NCBI RefSeq assembly: GCF_014646235.1
Contig: NZ_BMNB01000009.1
Coordinates: forward strand, 124,001-188,000
Reading direction: 5' to 3'
DNA: 64,000 nt
DNA from: Micromonospora sonchi
GTDB taxonomy: Bacteria; Actinomycetota; Actinomycetes; Mycobacteriales; Micromonosporaceae
Shown in pieces: positions 57,221-64,000 of this stretch (position 1 is the first letter of the stretch; each line of letters begins with the position of its first letter). Under the pieces are notes generated by a model. It did no database searches. It was not told the DNA's origin and saw nothing but the letters and a program-made list of their open reading frames with translations. Both the position numbers and the translations under genes were made by a program.

Positions 57221-58171
57221 TTGGACTTCAACGCCCTGTTCTCCGATTTCGGGGGATATACGATAACCGGCCTGACAGTGGGCGCCATCTATGCCCTCGT
57301 CGCGCTGGGTTACACGCTGGTCTACGGCGTGCTGAGACTTATCAACTTCGCCCACTCCGAGGTCTTCATCGCGGGCGCCTTCGCCGCCATCTGGGGCTGG
57401 AGCGCGTTGGGCCTGGACCGTGACTCGGTGGTCAGCGGCTTCGGCTCGATCATGCTCTATCTGCTGGTCGGCGCCCTGATCGCGGCGGTCGCCTCGGCCG
57501 GCACCGCAACGGTGGTCGAGCAGGTGGCGTACCGGCCGCTGCGTAAGCGCAACGCCCCGCCGCTGGCCTTCCTGATCACCGCGATCGGCGCGTCGATCGC
57601 GATCGCCGAGGCGTTCGGCATCTACACCCGACGGTTGCCGGTCGGTGCCCCCACCGTGGTCAAGAACGACGTCCTCTTCACGATCTTCGGTGCGGAAGTC
57701 ACCGCGGTGCAGCTGCTGATCCTCGGCTCGGCGCTGGGGATGATGGTCGCCCTGGACCTCTTCATCAACCGCAGCCGGATCGGTCGGGGTATCCGGGCGG
57801 TCGCGCAGGATCAGAACACGGCCGCGCTGATGGGGATCAACAAGGACCGGATCATCCTGGTGGTCTTCATCATCGGTGGCGTGATGGCCGGGGTCGCCGG
57901 CATGCTCTACGACGTCCGGATCGGCGCGCTGACCTACAGTGTGGGCTTTCTGCTCGGGCTGAAGGCGTTCACCGCGGCGGTCCTCGGTGGCATCGGCAAC
58001 CTCCGCGGCGCACTGGTCGGCGGGCTGTTGCTCGGCCTGGTGGAGAACTACGCCTCCGCCTTGTTCGGCGCGAACTGGAAGGACCTCGTCGCGTTCGTCG
58101 TCCTGGTCGTGCTGCTGATGTTCCGGCCGACCGGTCTGCTCGGTGAATCGTTGGGGAGGGCCCGCGCATGA
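57221..58171 (+). CDS. livH: Branched-chain amino acid ABC permease LivH
   Basis: A 316-residue permease with about eight helices. GLTVGAIYALVALGYTLVYGV and LRLINFAHSEVFIAGAF are LivH motifs, and IGRGIRAVAQDQNTAALMGIN is the EAA-like loop that contacts the ATPases. TTG 57221 has CGGAG 8 nt upstream; GTG 57212 is in the same frame and is a possible alternative three codons earlier. Its stop overlaps the livM start. Confidence 0.93.
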   Translation: MDFNALFSDFGGYTITGLTVGAIYALVALGYTLVYGVLRLINFAHSEVFIAGAFAAIWGWSALGLDRDSVVSGFGSIMLYLLVGALIAAVASAGTATVVEQVAYRPLRKRNAPPLAFLITAIGASIAIAEAFGIYTRRLPVGAPTVVKNDVLFTIFGAEVTAVQLLILGSALGMMVALDLFINRSRIGRGIRAVAQDQNTAALMGINKDRIILVVFIIGGVMAGVAGMLYDVRIGALTYSVGFLLGLKAFTAAVLGGIGNLRGALVGGLLLGLVENYASALFGANWKDLVAFVVLVVLLMFRPTGLLGESLGRARA

Positions 58172-59277
58172 CAAGCGTGAGGGAATGGATCGATTCGGGC
58201 CGGCACGCGGTCTCCGAGCGGTGGCACAACGGACCACGTTGGATGCGGTGGGCGGTCATCGCGGCGGTGATCGTTTTCTTCTACGCGCTGCCGAACCGGG
58301 AGTTCTACCAGTGGCTCGGGCCGATCCCGACCACCGGGTCGAACTTCGGCCAGGTGCTCTTCACCATCTCCATCTACGTGCTGCTGGCGGTCGGGTTGAA
58401 CATCGTGGTCGGCTTCGCCGGCCTGCTCGACCTGGGCTACTTCGGCTTCTTCGCGGTCGGCGCGTACACGGTGGCGGTGTTCACCTCGCCGAGCAGTGAT
58501 CTCAAGACGCTCTGGCCGTGGCTGCTCGCCCTGCCGCTGGCGATCGTGCTGACCATGATCTCCGGCGTGATGCTGGGCACTCCGACGCTCCGACTGCGCG
58601 GTGACTACCTGGCCATCGTGACGCTCGGCTTCGCCGAGATGATCCGGGTCGCGGCGACCAGCTCCGCGTTCCTCAAGGGGCAGCGCGGCTTCAACCAGAT
58701 CCCGCACCCGCCGGGCAGCTACTCCGACGGCAAGCCGATCTTCGGGGTGCTCGACCCCCGGCCGTACTACTGGCTGGTGCTCACGCTGATCATCCTGGTG
58801 GTCATCGGGGTGCGGAACCTCAACCGCAGCCGGGTCGGCCGGGCCTGGATCTCGATCCGGGAGGACGAGGACGCGGCGCAGCTGATGGGTGTGCCGACGT
58901 TCAAGTTCAAGCTCTGGGCCTTCGCCTCGGGCGCGGCGATCGGTGGCCTGGCCGGAGCGCTCTTCGCCGGCAAGCAGAACTTCGTCAGCTCGCAGAACCT
59001 CGAACTGCTCAACTCGATCATCATCCTGGCTGCGGTGATCCTCGGTGGCTCGGGCAACATCGTCGGCGCGATCGTCGGCGGCGGCCTGGTGGCGTACCTG
59101 ATCGAGCGGTTCCGCGGCATCGAGTTCTTCGGCATCGAGCTGTACGAGTACCGGTTCATGTTGTTCGGCGTGGTGCTGGTGGTCATGATGATCTTCCGGC
59201 CGCAGGGCCTGATACCGAACCGACGACGAGCGGCGGAGTTCAAGGATCGCCGCAAGGAGGTGATCGTCGGTGGGTGA
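58168..59277 (+). CDS. livM: Branched-chain amino acid ABC permease LivM
   Basis: A 369-residue second membrane subunit with nine to ten helices. LNIVVGFAGLLDLGYFGFFAVGAY is the LivM signature and VGRAWISIREDEDAAQLMGVP the cytoplasmic coupling loop. ATG 58168 overlaps the livH stop as ATGA. It forms a heterodimer with LivH. Confidence 0.95.
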   Translation: MTSVREWIDSGRHAVSERWHNGPRWMRWAVIAAVIVFFYALPNREFYQWLGPIPTTGSNFGQVLFTISIYVLLAVGLNIVVGFAGLLDLGYFGFFAVGAYTVAVFTSPSSDLKTLWPWLLALPLAIVLTMISGVMLGTPTLRLRGDYLAIVTLGFAEMIRVAATSSAFLKGQRGFNQIPHPPGSYSDGKPIFGVLDPRPYYWLVLTLIILVVIGVRNLNRSRVGRAWISIREDEDAAQLMGVPTFKFKLWAFASGAAIGGLAGALFAGKQNFVSSQNLELLNSIIILAAVILGGSGNIVGAIVGGGLVAYLIERFRGIEFFGIELYEYRFMLFGVVLVVMMIFRPQGLIPNRRRAAEFKDRRKEVIVGG

Positions 59278-60121
59278 GACCGTGCAGAAGCCGACCGTTC
59301 CCGAGCAGGCCGGCCCTCCGGCGGCGGAGTCCACCGCCGCCACCCGGGAGCCGCTGCTGGAGGTCGACCACGTGACGCTGCGCTTCGGCGGCGTGGTGGC
59401 CCTCAACGATGTGGACTTCACCCTCTACAAGGGGGAGATCCTCGGCCTGATCGGGCCCAACGGCGCCGGCAAGACCACCTGCTTCAACGTGATGACCGGG
59501 ATCTACCAGCCCTCCGAGGGGGAGATCCGGTTCCGGGGCGAGCGGATCACCGGCAAGAAGAAGCACCACATCACCAAGATGGGCATGGCGCGGACGTTCC
59601 AGAACATCCGCCTGTTCCCGGAGATGACGGCGCTGGAGAACATCCAGGTGGGCGCGGACGCCCACCACAAGACCAGCGTCATCTCCGCGTTGTTCCGGCT
59701 GCCCCGGCACTACCGGGAGGAGCGCGACGGGCTGGAGAAGGCCCGTCGGCTGCTGGACTTCGTCGGCATCTCCGGTCGGATGCACGATGCCGCGCGCAAC
59801 CTGTCCTACGGCGAACAGCGCCGACTGGAGATCGCTCGGGCGCTGGCCACCGACCCGGTGCTGCTCTGCCTGGACGAGCCGGCCGCCGGCTTCAACCCCG
59901 CGGAGAAGGAGGAACTGCTCCAGCTCATCCGCAAGATCCGGGATCAGGGGATCACCGTGCTGCTGATCGAGCACGACATGCGCCTGGTGATGGGGGTGAC
60001 CGACCGGATCGTGGTGTTGGAGTTCGGAAAGAAGATCGCTGACGGGCTCCCCGCCGAGGTGCGTGAGGATCACCGGGTGATCGCTGCCTACCTGGGGGTG
60101 CCGGATGACGACGTTGCTTGA
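59270..60121 (+). CDS. livG: Branched-chain amino acid ABC ATPase LivG
   Basis: A 283-residue ATPase with Walker A GPNGAGKTT, the Q loop in RTFQNIRLFPEMTALENI, signature LSYGEQRRLEIARAL, Walker B LLCLDEPAAGFNP and switch His in LIEHDMRLVM. The LSYGEQ form of the signature is typical of LivG. GTG 59270 has AAGGAGGTGA upstream and overlaps livM by 8 bp; livF starts within its 3' end. An extension of about 25 residues (KPTVPEQAGPPAAE) precedes the ATPase fold. Confidence 0.95.
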   Translation: MGETVQKPTVPEQAGPPAAESTAATREPLLEVDHVTLRFGGVVALNDVDFTLYKGEILGLIGPNGAGKTTCFNVMTGIYQPSEGEIRFRGERITGKKKHHITKMGMARTFQNIRLFPEMTALENIQVGADAHHKTSVISALFRLPRHYREERDGLEKARRLLDFVGISGRMHDAARNLSYGEQRRLEIARALATDPVLLCLDEPAAGFNPAEKEELLQLIRKIRDQGITVLLIEHDMRLVMGVTDRIVVLEFGKKIADGLPAEVREDHRVIAAYLGVPDDDVA

Positions 60122-60821
60122 GATCGAGGACGTCAGCCTGCTCTACGGGCGGATCAAGGCGTTGCACGGCATCAGCCTGACCGTCGACGAGGGCGAGATC
60201 GTCGCTCTGATCGGCGCCAACGGTGCTGGCAAGTCCACCACGATGCGGGCCGTCTCCGGCATCCGCCCGGTCGCCGGCGGGAAGATCTGGTTCAACGGTG
60301 AGGACATCACCAAGCTCCGTGCCGACCTGCGGGTGCGGCGCGGGTTGTGCCAGGCGCCCGAGGGCCGGGGCATCTTTCCCGGCATGACGGTGCTGGAGAA
60401 CCTCGACATCGGCGCCTACACCCGGCGGGATCGGGCGGGCGTGGCCAGGGATCTGGCCCGGGTGCTGGAGCTGTTCCCCCGGCTGGCGGAGCGGCGCAAG
60501 CAGGCCGGCGGCACGCTCTCCGGCGGTGAGCAGCAGATGCTGGCCGTCGGTCGGGCGTTGATGAGCCAGCCCAAGCTGCTGCTGCTCGACGAGCCCTCGA
60601 TGGGGCTGGCGCCGATGCTGATCCAGCAGATCTTCAGCATCATCACGGAGATCAACGAGCAGGGCACCACGATCCTGCTGGTGGAGCAGAACGCCCAGCA
60701 GGCCCTCGCCCGGGCGCATCGCGCGTACGTGCTGGAGACTGGCCGGATCGTCAAGGAGGGCACCGGCGCGGACCTGCTGCACGACCCGTCGGTCAAGGAG
60801 GCCTACCTCGGCGTGGCCTGA
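60105..60821 (+). CDS. livF: Branched-chain amino acid ABC ATPase LivF
   Basis: A 238-residue ATPase, second of the pair with LivG. Walker A GANGAGKST, APEGRGIFPGMTVLENLDIG, signature LSGGEQQMLAVGRALM, Walker B LLLLDEPSMGLAP and VEQNAQQAL with Gln/Asn around the switch position, as usual in LivF. ATG 60105 lies 17 bp inside livG. Last gene of the liv operon; a 35-bp gap separates it from a second amino acid transporter set. Confidence 0.95.
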   Translation: MTTLLEIEDVSLLYGRIKALHGISLTVDEGEIVALIGANGAGKSTTMRAVSGIRPVAGGKIWFNGEDITKLRADLRVRRGLCQAPEGRGIFPGMTVLENLDIGAYTRRDRAGVARDLARVLELFPRLAERRKQAGGTLSGGEQQMLAVGRALMSQPKLLLLDEPSMGLAPMLIQQIFSIITEINEQGTTILLVEQNAQQALARAHRAYVLETGRIVKEGTGADLLHDPSVKEAYLGVA

Positions 60822-60856
60822 CGGGCCGCTTCACCCCTCATTGCAAGGAGTACGAC

Positions 60857-61762
60857 ATGTTCACATTCAGCGGTGGCCGGCGGGCCGCCCTTGGGATCAC
60901 CGGTGCCGCCCTGCTGGCACTGTCGCTCGCCGGCTGTGGCGAGAAGGAAGGCGACGAGCAGCCTGGCGGCGGCCTGCCGGTGACCGCTGCGGCGGATGAG
61001 TCGCTGGCCGCGAAGGTGCCCGACGCGATCAAGGCGGACGGCAAGATCTTGGTCGGCAGCGACACGTCCTACGCCCCGGCGGAGTTCCTCGACAACGACG
61101 GCAAGACGGCCATCGGGTTCGACATCGAGCTGTTCACCGCGGTCGCCGCGAAGCTCGGGCTGCAGGCGGAGTTCGTCTCCGCGGACTTCGGCGCCATCAT
61201 CACCGGCGTGAACTCGGGCAAGTACGAGGTCGGTGTCTCGTCGTTCACCGTCAACGACGAGCGCAAGGGCCAGGCCAACATGGTCAGCTACTACCAGGTG
61301 GGCACCCAGTGGGTGACCAAGAAGGGCAACCCGGCCGGCGTCACGCTGGACGACGCCTGCGGCAAGAAGATCGCCGTGCAGAAGGACACCGTCCAGGTCG
61401 ACGACATCCAAGCGCGGTCGAAGGCCTGCACCGACGCCGGCAAGCCGGCGATCACCATCGAGCAGTTCCCCGGCCAGGACGCGGCGACCACCGCGGTGAT
61501 GTCCGGTAAGGACGACGCCATGCTCGCCGACTACCCGGTCGGGGTGTACGCCGTCACCCAGTCCGAGGGGCAGCTGGAGCTGCTCGACAAGATGTACGAG
61601 GCTGCCCCGTATGGCTATGTGGTGGCCAAGGACCAGGCGGCGTTCGCCGAGGCGGTCCGGGACGCGACCAAGGCACTGATCACCGACGGGACGTACCAGA
61701 GCATCCTCGACAAGTGGAAGGTCGGCGACGGCGCGATCACGGACCCGGCGATCAACCCGTAA
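60857..61762 (+). CDS. Polar amino acid ABC substrate-binding lipoprotein
   Basis: A 301-residue lipoprotein with signal sequence and lipobox LAGC (residues 24-27). It belongs to the family 3 solute-binding proteins: [35 protein letters not shown], and [23 protein letters not shown] 60857 has AAGGAGTACGAC. It starts an operon with the permease and ATPase below; substrate is probably glutamate, glutamine or another polar amino acid. A clear case of dependence on Lgt, which is encoded in the window. Confidence 0.94.
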   Translation: MFTFSGGRRAALGITGAALLALSLAGCGEKEGDEQPGGGLPVTAAADESLAAKVPDAIKADGKILVGSDTSYAPAEFLDNDGKTAIGFDIELFTAVAAKLGLQAEFVSADFGAIITGVNSGKYEVGVSSFTVNDERKGQANMVSYYQVGTQWVTKKGNPAGVTLDDACGKKIAVQKDTVQVDDIQARSKACTDAGKPAITIEQFPGQDAATTAVMSGKDDAMLADYPVGVYAVTQSEGQLELLDKMYEAAPYGYVVAKDQAAFAEAVRDATKALITDGTYQSILDKWKVGDGAITDPAINP

Positions 61763-61768
61763 CACGAC

Positions 61769-62749
61769 ATGACAACCGACCAAGTGACAACCGAACGGGC
61801 GCGGCCGGAGCCGATCCGTGCCGTGCCCGTCCGGCATCCGGGACGCTGGATCACGGTGGCCGTGCTCGGCGTCCTGACCGCGATGTTCGTCCACCTGCTG
61901 GTGACCAACGAGGCCTTCAACTGGTCCTTCATGGTGGACCGGATGTTCCGTCCGCCGATCATCGAGGGCCTGCTGCGCGGCACCGTCCTGATGACCGTGA
62001 CCGCGATGCTGATCGGCGTCACCCTCGGCGTGGTGATCGCGGTGATGCGCCTGTCGGAGAATCCGATCCTGCGCGGGGTGGCCTGGCTCTACACCTGGTT
62101 CTTCCGGGCGGTGCCCCGGCTGGTGCTGCTGGCCGTCTTCGGCAACATCGGCATCCTGTGGAGCCGGATCGAGTTCGGGGTGCCGTTCGACACCCAGCTG
62201 GGCCAGCTGTTCGGCATCGACAACCTGCAACTGCGGTTGTTCGGGTTCTCCTCGCACGACATCCTCACCGGGTTCATGGCCGGCCTGCTGGGGCTCGCGC
62301 TGTCCGAGGCCGCGTACATGGCGGAGATCGTCCGGGCCGGCATCCAGTCGGTGGACCAGGGCCAGACCGAGGCGGCCCAGGCCCTGGGCATGAGCCGGGG
62401 CCAGTTGCTGCGCCGGGTGGTGCTGCCGCAGGCGATGCGGGTGATCATCCCGCCGACCGGCAACGAGACGATCGCGATGCTCAAGGACACCTCGCTGCTG
62501 TTGTACGTGCCGGTCAGCGTCGAGCTGTTCTTCCAGCTCGACGCGGTCGGCAATCGGACGTTCAAGATCTTCCCGATGTACGTCGCGGCCTGCCTGTGGT
62601 ACCTCTTCCTGACCAGCATCCTGCTGGTGGGGCAGTACTTCCTGGAGCGGCACTTCGGCAAGGGGTACGGCACGGCCGGTCGGGCCCGCCTGCGGCTGCG
62701 CGGGGTGGCCGCCGAGGCCGGCGGCAACCCGGGGGAGGTGAAGCCGTGA
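61769..62749 (+). CDS. Polar amino acid ABC permease
   Basis: A 326-residue permease of the HisMQ/GlnP type. [21 protein letters not shown] and [20 protein letters not shown], then [25 protein letters not shown] (the EAA loop) are diagnostic. It has an N-terminal helix and an Arg/Gly-rich C-terminal tail. ATG 61769 is 6 bp after the lipoprotein stop; its own stop overlaps the ATPase start as GTGA. One permease gene is present, so it would act as a homodimer. Confidence 0.94.
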   Translation: MTTDQVTTERARPEPIRAVPVRHPGRWITVAVLGVLTAMFVHLLVTNEAFNWSFMVDRMFRPPIIEGLLRGTVLMTVTAMLIGVTLGVVIAVMRLSENPILRGVAWLYTWFFRAVPRLVLLAVFGNIGILWSRIEFGVPFDTQLGQLFGIDNLQLRLFGFSSHDILTGFMAGLLGLALSEAAYMAEIVRAGIQSVDQGQTEAAQALGMSRGQLLRRVVLPQAMRVIIPPTGNETIAMLKDTSLLLYVPVSVELFFQLDAVGNRTFKIFPMYVAACLWYLFLTSILLVGQYFLERHFGKGYGTAGRARLRLRGVAAEAGGNPGEVKP

Positions 62750-63606
62750 CCGAGTTGGTCATTCCCGGCCAGGCGGGTGCCCCGGAGGCGGAGTCCGACC
62801 TGATGGTGCGGGCCGAGCAGGTGCACAAGTCGTTCGGCTCGATCGAGGTGCTCAAGGGCATCGACCTGGAGGTGCGTACCGGCCAGGTGTGCTGCCTGCT
62901 CGGGCCCTCCGGCTCGGGCAAGTCGACCTTCCTGCGCTGCATCAACCATCTGGAGAAGATCAACGCCGGCCGGATCTGGGTGGACGGCGAGCTGATCGGC
63001 TACCGGCAGCGCGGCGACAAGCTGTACGAGATGCGGGAGAAGGAGGTCGCCGCCCAGCGCCGCGCCATCGGCATGGTGTTCCAGCGGTTCAACCTCTTCC
63101 CGCACAAGACCGCTCTGGAGAACGTCACCGAGGCACCGCTGCTGGTGCGCAGGGAGAAGCGGGCCGAGGTCCGGGAGCAGGCGGCGCCGCTGCTGGGGCG
63201 CAGGGAGAAGCGGGCCGAGGTCCGGGAGCGGGCGGCGGCGCTGCTGGAGCGGGTGGGGCTGGGCGACCGGCTGCACAGCTATCCGAGCCAGCTCTCCGGC
63301 GGGCAGCAGCAGCGGGTGGCGATCGCCCGGGCCCTCGCCATGCAGCCGAAGTTGATGCTCTTCGACGAGCCGACCAGCGCGCTCGACCCGGAGCTGGTCG
63401 GCGAGGTGTTGGACGTGATGAAGGATCTGGCCCGCGAGGGCATGACGATGATCGTGGTGACCCACGAGATCGGCTTCGCCCGCGAGGTCGGCGACTCGCT
63501 GGTCTTCATGGACGGCGGCGTGGTGGTCGAGCAGGGCAATCCGCGCGAGGTGATCGCCGCCCCGCAGCACGAGCGCACCAAGGCGTTCCTGGCCAAGGTG
63601 CTGTGA
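62746..63606 (+). CDS. Polar amino acid ABC ATPase with internal duplication
   Basis: A 286-residue GlnQ/HisP-type ATPase. Walker [11 protein letters not shown] loop in [19 protein letters not shown], signature [15 protein letters not shown], Walker [16 protein letters not shown], switch His in [11 protein letters not shown]. Between the Q loop and the signature, [17 protein letters not shown] is followed at once by [17 protein letters not shown], a 17-residue tandem repeat that lengthens the helical domain. GTG 62746 overlaps the permease stop. Last gene before a long hairpin and polA. Confidence 0.95.
   Translation: MTELVIPGQAGAPEAESDLMVRAEQVHKSFGSIEVLKGIDLEVRTGQVCCLLGPSGSGKSTFLRCINHLEKINAGRIWVDGELIGYRQRGDKLYEMREKEVAAQRRAIGMVFQRFNLFPHKTALENVTEAPLLVRREKRAEVREQAAPLLGRREKRAEVRERAAALLERVGLGDRLHSYPSQLSGGQQQRVAIARALAMQPKLMLFDEPTSALDPELVGEVLDVMKDLAREGMTMIVVTHEIGFAREVGDSLVFMDGGVVVEQGNPREVIAAPQHERTKAFLAKVL
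63148..63249 (+). repeat. 51-bp tandem duplication inside the ABC ATPase gene
   Basis: Copies at 63148-63198 and 63199-63249, each starting CGCAGGGAGAAGCGGGCCGA, keep the reading frame and add 17 residues. The copies differ at only a few bases, so the event is fairly recent. Confidence 0.9.
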
Positions 63607-63627
63607 GCCGCCCCCGCGGTTCCATTC

Positions 63628-63688
63628 GTTGATCATGAGGTTGGCGGCAGTTTGAAGATCGATTACTGCCGCTAACCTCATGATCAAC
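63628..63688. repeat. Family B-related 23-bp hairpin
   Basis: The left arm 63628-63650 (GTTGATCATGAGGTTGGCGG and CAG) pairs with 63666-63688 over 23 bp with one mismatch; loop 15 nt. It contains the GATCATG word of family B. It lies after the amino acid ATPase gene and before the polA promoter and probably ends transcription in both directions. Confidence 0.8.
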
Positions 63689-63744
63689 TTGGCTGGGTGG
63701 AGCGCGAGCGGGGGCGCTTCGACGGGCTTGTCGGCGGTACGGAC

Positions 63745-63750
63745 TAGAGT
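63745..63750 (+). promoter_or_regulatory. Candidate -10 box for leaderless polA
   Basis: TAGAGT (63745-63750) fits TANNNT and lies 7 nt before GTG 63758; no ribosome binding site is seen in between. Confidence 0.5.
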
Positions 63751-63757
63751 CGCTGCC

Positions 63758-64000
63758 GTGACAGCTACGACGCCGCGCCTGCTTCTCGTCGACGGACACT
63801 CCCTGGCATACCGGGCCTTCTTCGCCCTGCCGGTGGAGAACTTCTCCACCACGACAGGGCAGCCGACCAACGCGGTCTACGGCTTCACCTCGATGCTGAT
63901 CAACGTGCTCCGCGACGAGCGGCCGACCCACATCGTGGTCGCCTTCGACGTGTCCCGTCGCTCGTTCCGCACCGACCGTTACGCCGAGTACAAGGCCGGC
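63758..64000 (+). CDS. polA: DNA polymerase I, N-terminal part (partial)
   Basis: The first 81 residues of DNA polymerase I, running off the window. RLLLVDGHSLAYRAFFALP is the start of the 5'-3' exonuclease domain with the first metal-binding Asp, followed by TNAVYGFTSMLINVL and HIVVAFDVSRRSFRTDRYAEYK, with the next active-site Asp and basic residues. The enzyme removes primers and fills gaps in lagging-strand synthesis and repair. GTG 63758 has a -10 box 7 nt upstream, so the mRNA may be leaderless. Confidence 0.95.
   Translation, partial: MTATTPRLLLVDGHSLAYRAFFALPVENFSTTTGQPTNAVYGFTSMLINVLRDERPTHIVVAFDVSRRSFRTDRYAEYKAG

Overview
The window is high-GC DNA with dense, often overlapping genes and frequent GTG starts. 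Gene content and order point to an actinomycete of the family Micromonosporaceae, most likely Micromonospora or a close relative. The clues are PriA, mixed his/trp clusters, an ANTAR response regulator followed by liv genes and polA, DUF397/XRE pairs, and family-typical intergenic repeats containing GGGCCCC. This placement is inference from content; no database was consulted.

Layout. 0-2.8 kb: end of a histidine operon (hisH, a small membrane protein, priA, hisF). 2.8-9.3 kb: a winged-helix protein, a divergent YczE-type membrane protein and MocR regulator, an acyl-CoA synthetase, an isolated class I terpene synthase and a TIGR03085-like protein. 9.4-13.3 kb: an asymmetric two-gene ABC exporter. 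13.3-15.6 kb: a TetR-associated ABC-2 efflux operon. 15.8-22.9 kb: a nucleotidyltransferase joined in frame to hisI, then trpE, a Trp-associated membrane gene, trpC, trpB and trpA; no trpF is present, consistent with PriA doing both jobs. 23-32 kb: lgt, an FAD monooxygenase, gltB and gltD. 32-36.4 kb: an FtsK/EccC-like multi-domain ATPase, a coiled-coil membrane protein, a WXG100-sized helical protein and an acidic protein, the least understood unit here.

36.4-40.8 kb is an accessory stretch: a secreted acetylxylan esterase, an XRE/DUF397 pair whose regulator lacks a normal start, two small minus-strand genes, and a Panacea-Fic toxin-antitoxin locus with a decayed toxin. 41-48.5 kb: TerC, a secreted lipase, pyk, tesB, an Rrf2 regulator, a TSUP transporter and an aromatic amino acid decarboxylase. 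48.8-54.1 kb: a secreted PL11 rhamnogalacturonan lyase behind a well-formed promoter with a palindrome in its spacer, an LLM oxidoreductase, and a divergent Lrp/PLP-lyase pair. 54.1-64 kb: a LAGLIDADG-like gene just downstream of tRNA-Leu(CAA), pdtaR, a complete branched-chain amino acid ABC operon, a polar amino acid ABC operon and the start of polA.

Three repeat families recur. Family A is a 22-9-22 nt dimer around GGGCCCC found just after operon ends. Family B is long GATCATG hairpins, also after operon ends. Family C is a 59-60 bp unit placed exactly between a stop GTGA and the next gene's GTGA start, once in triplicate. Several genes have a TANNNT -10 box about 7 nt before the start codon, as expected for leaderless mRNAs.
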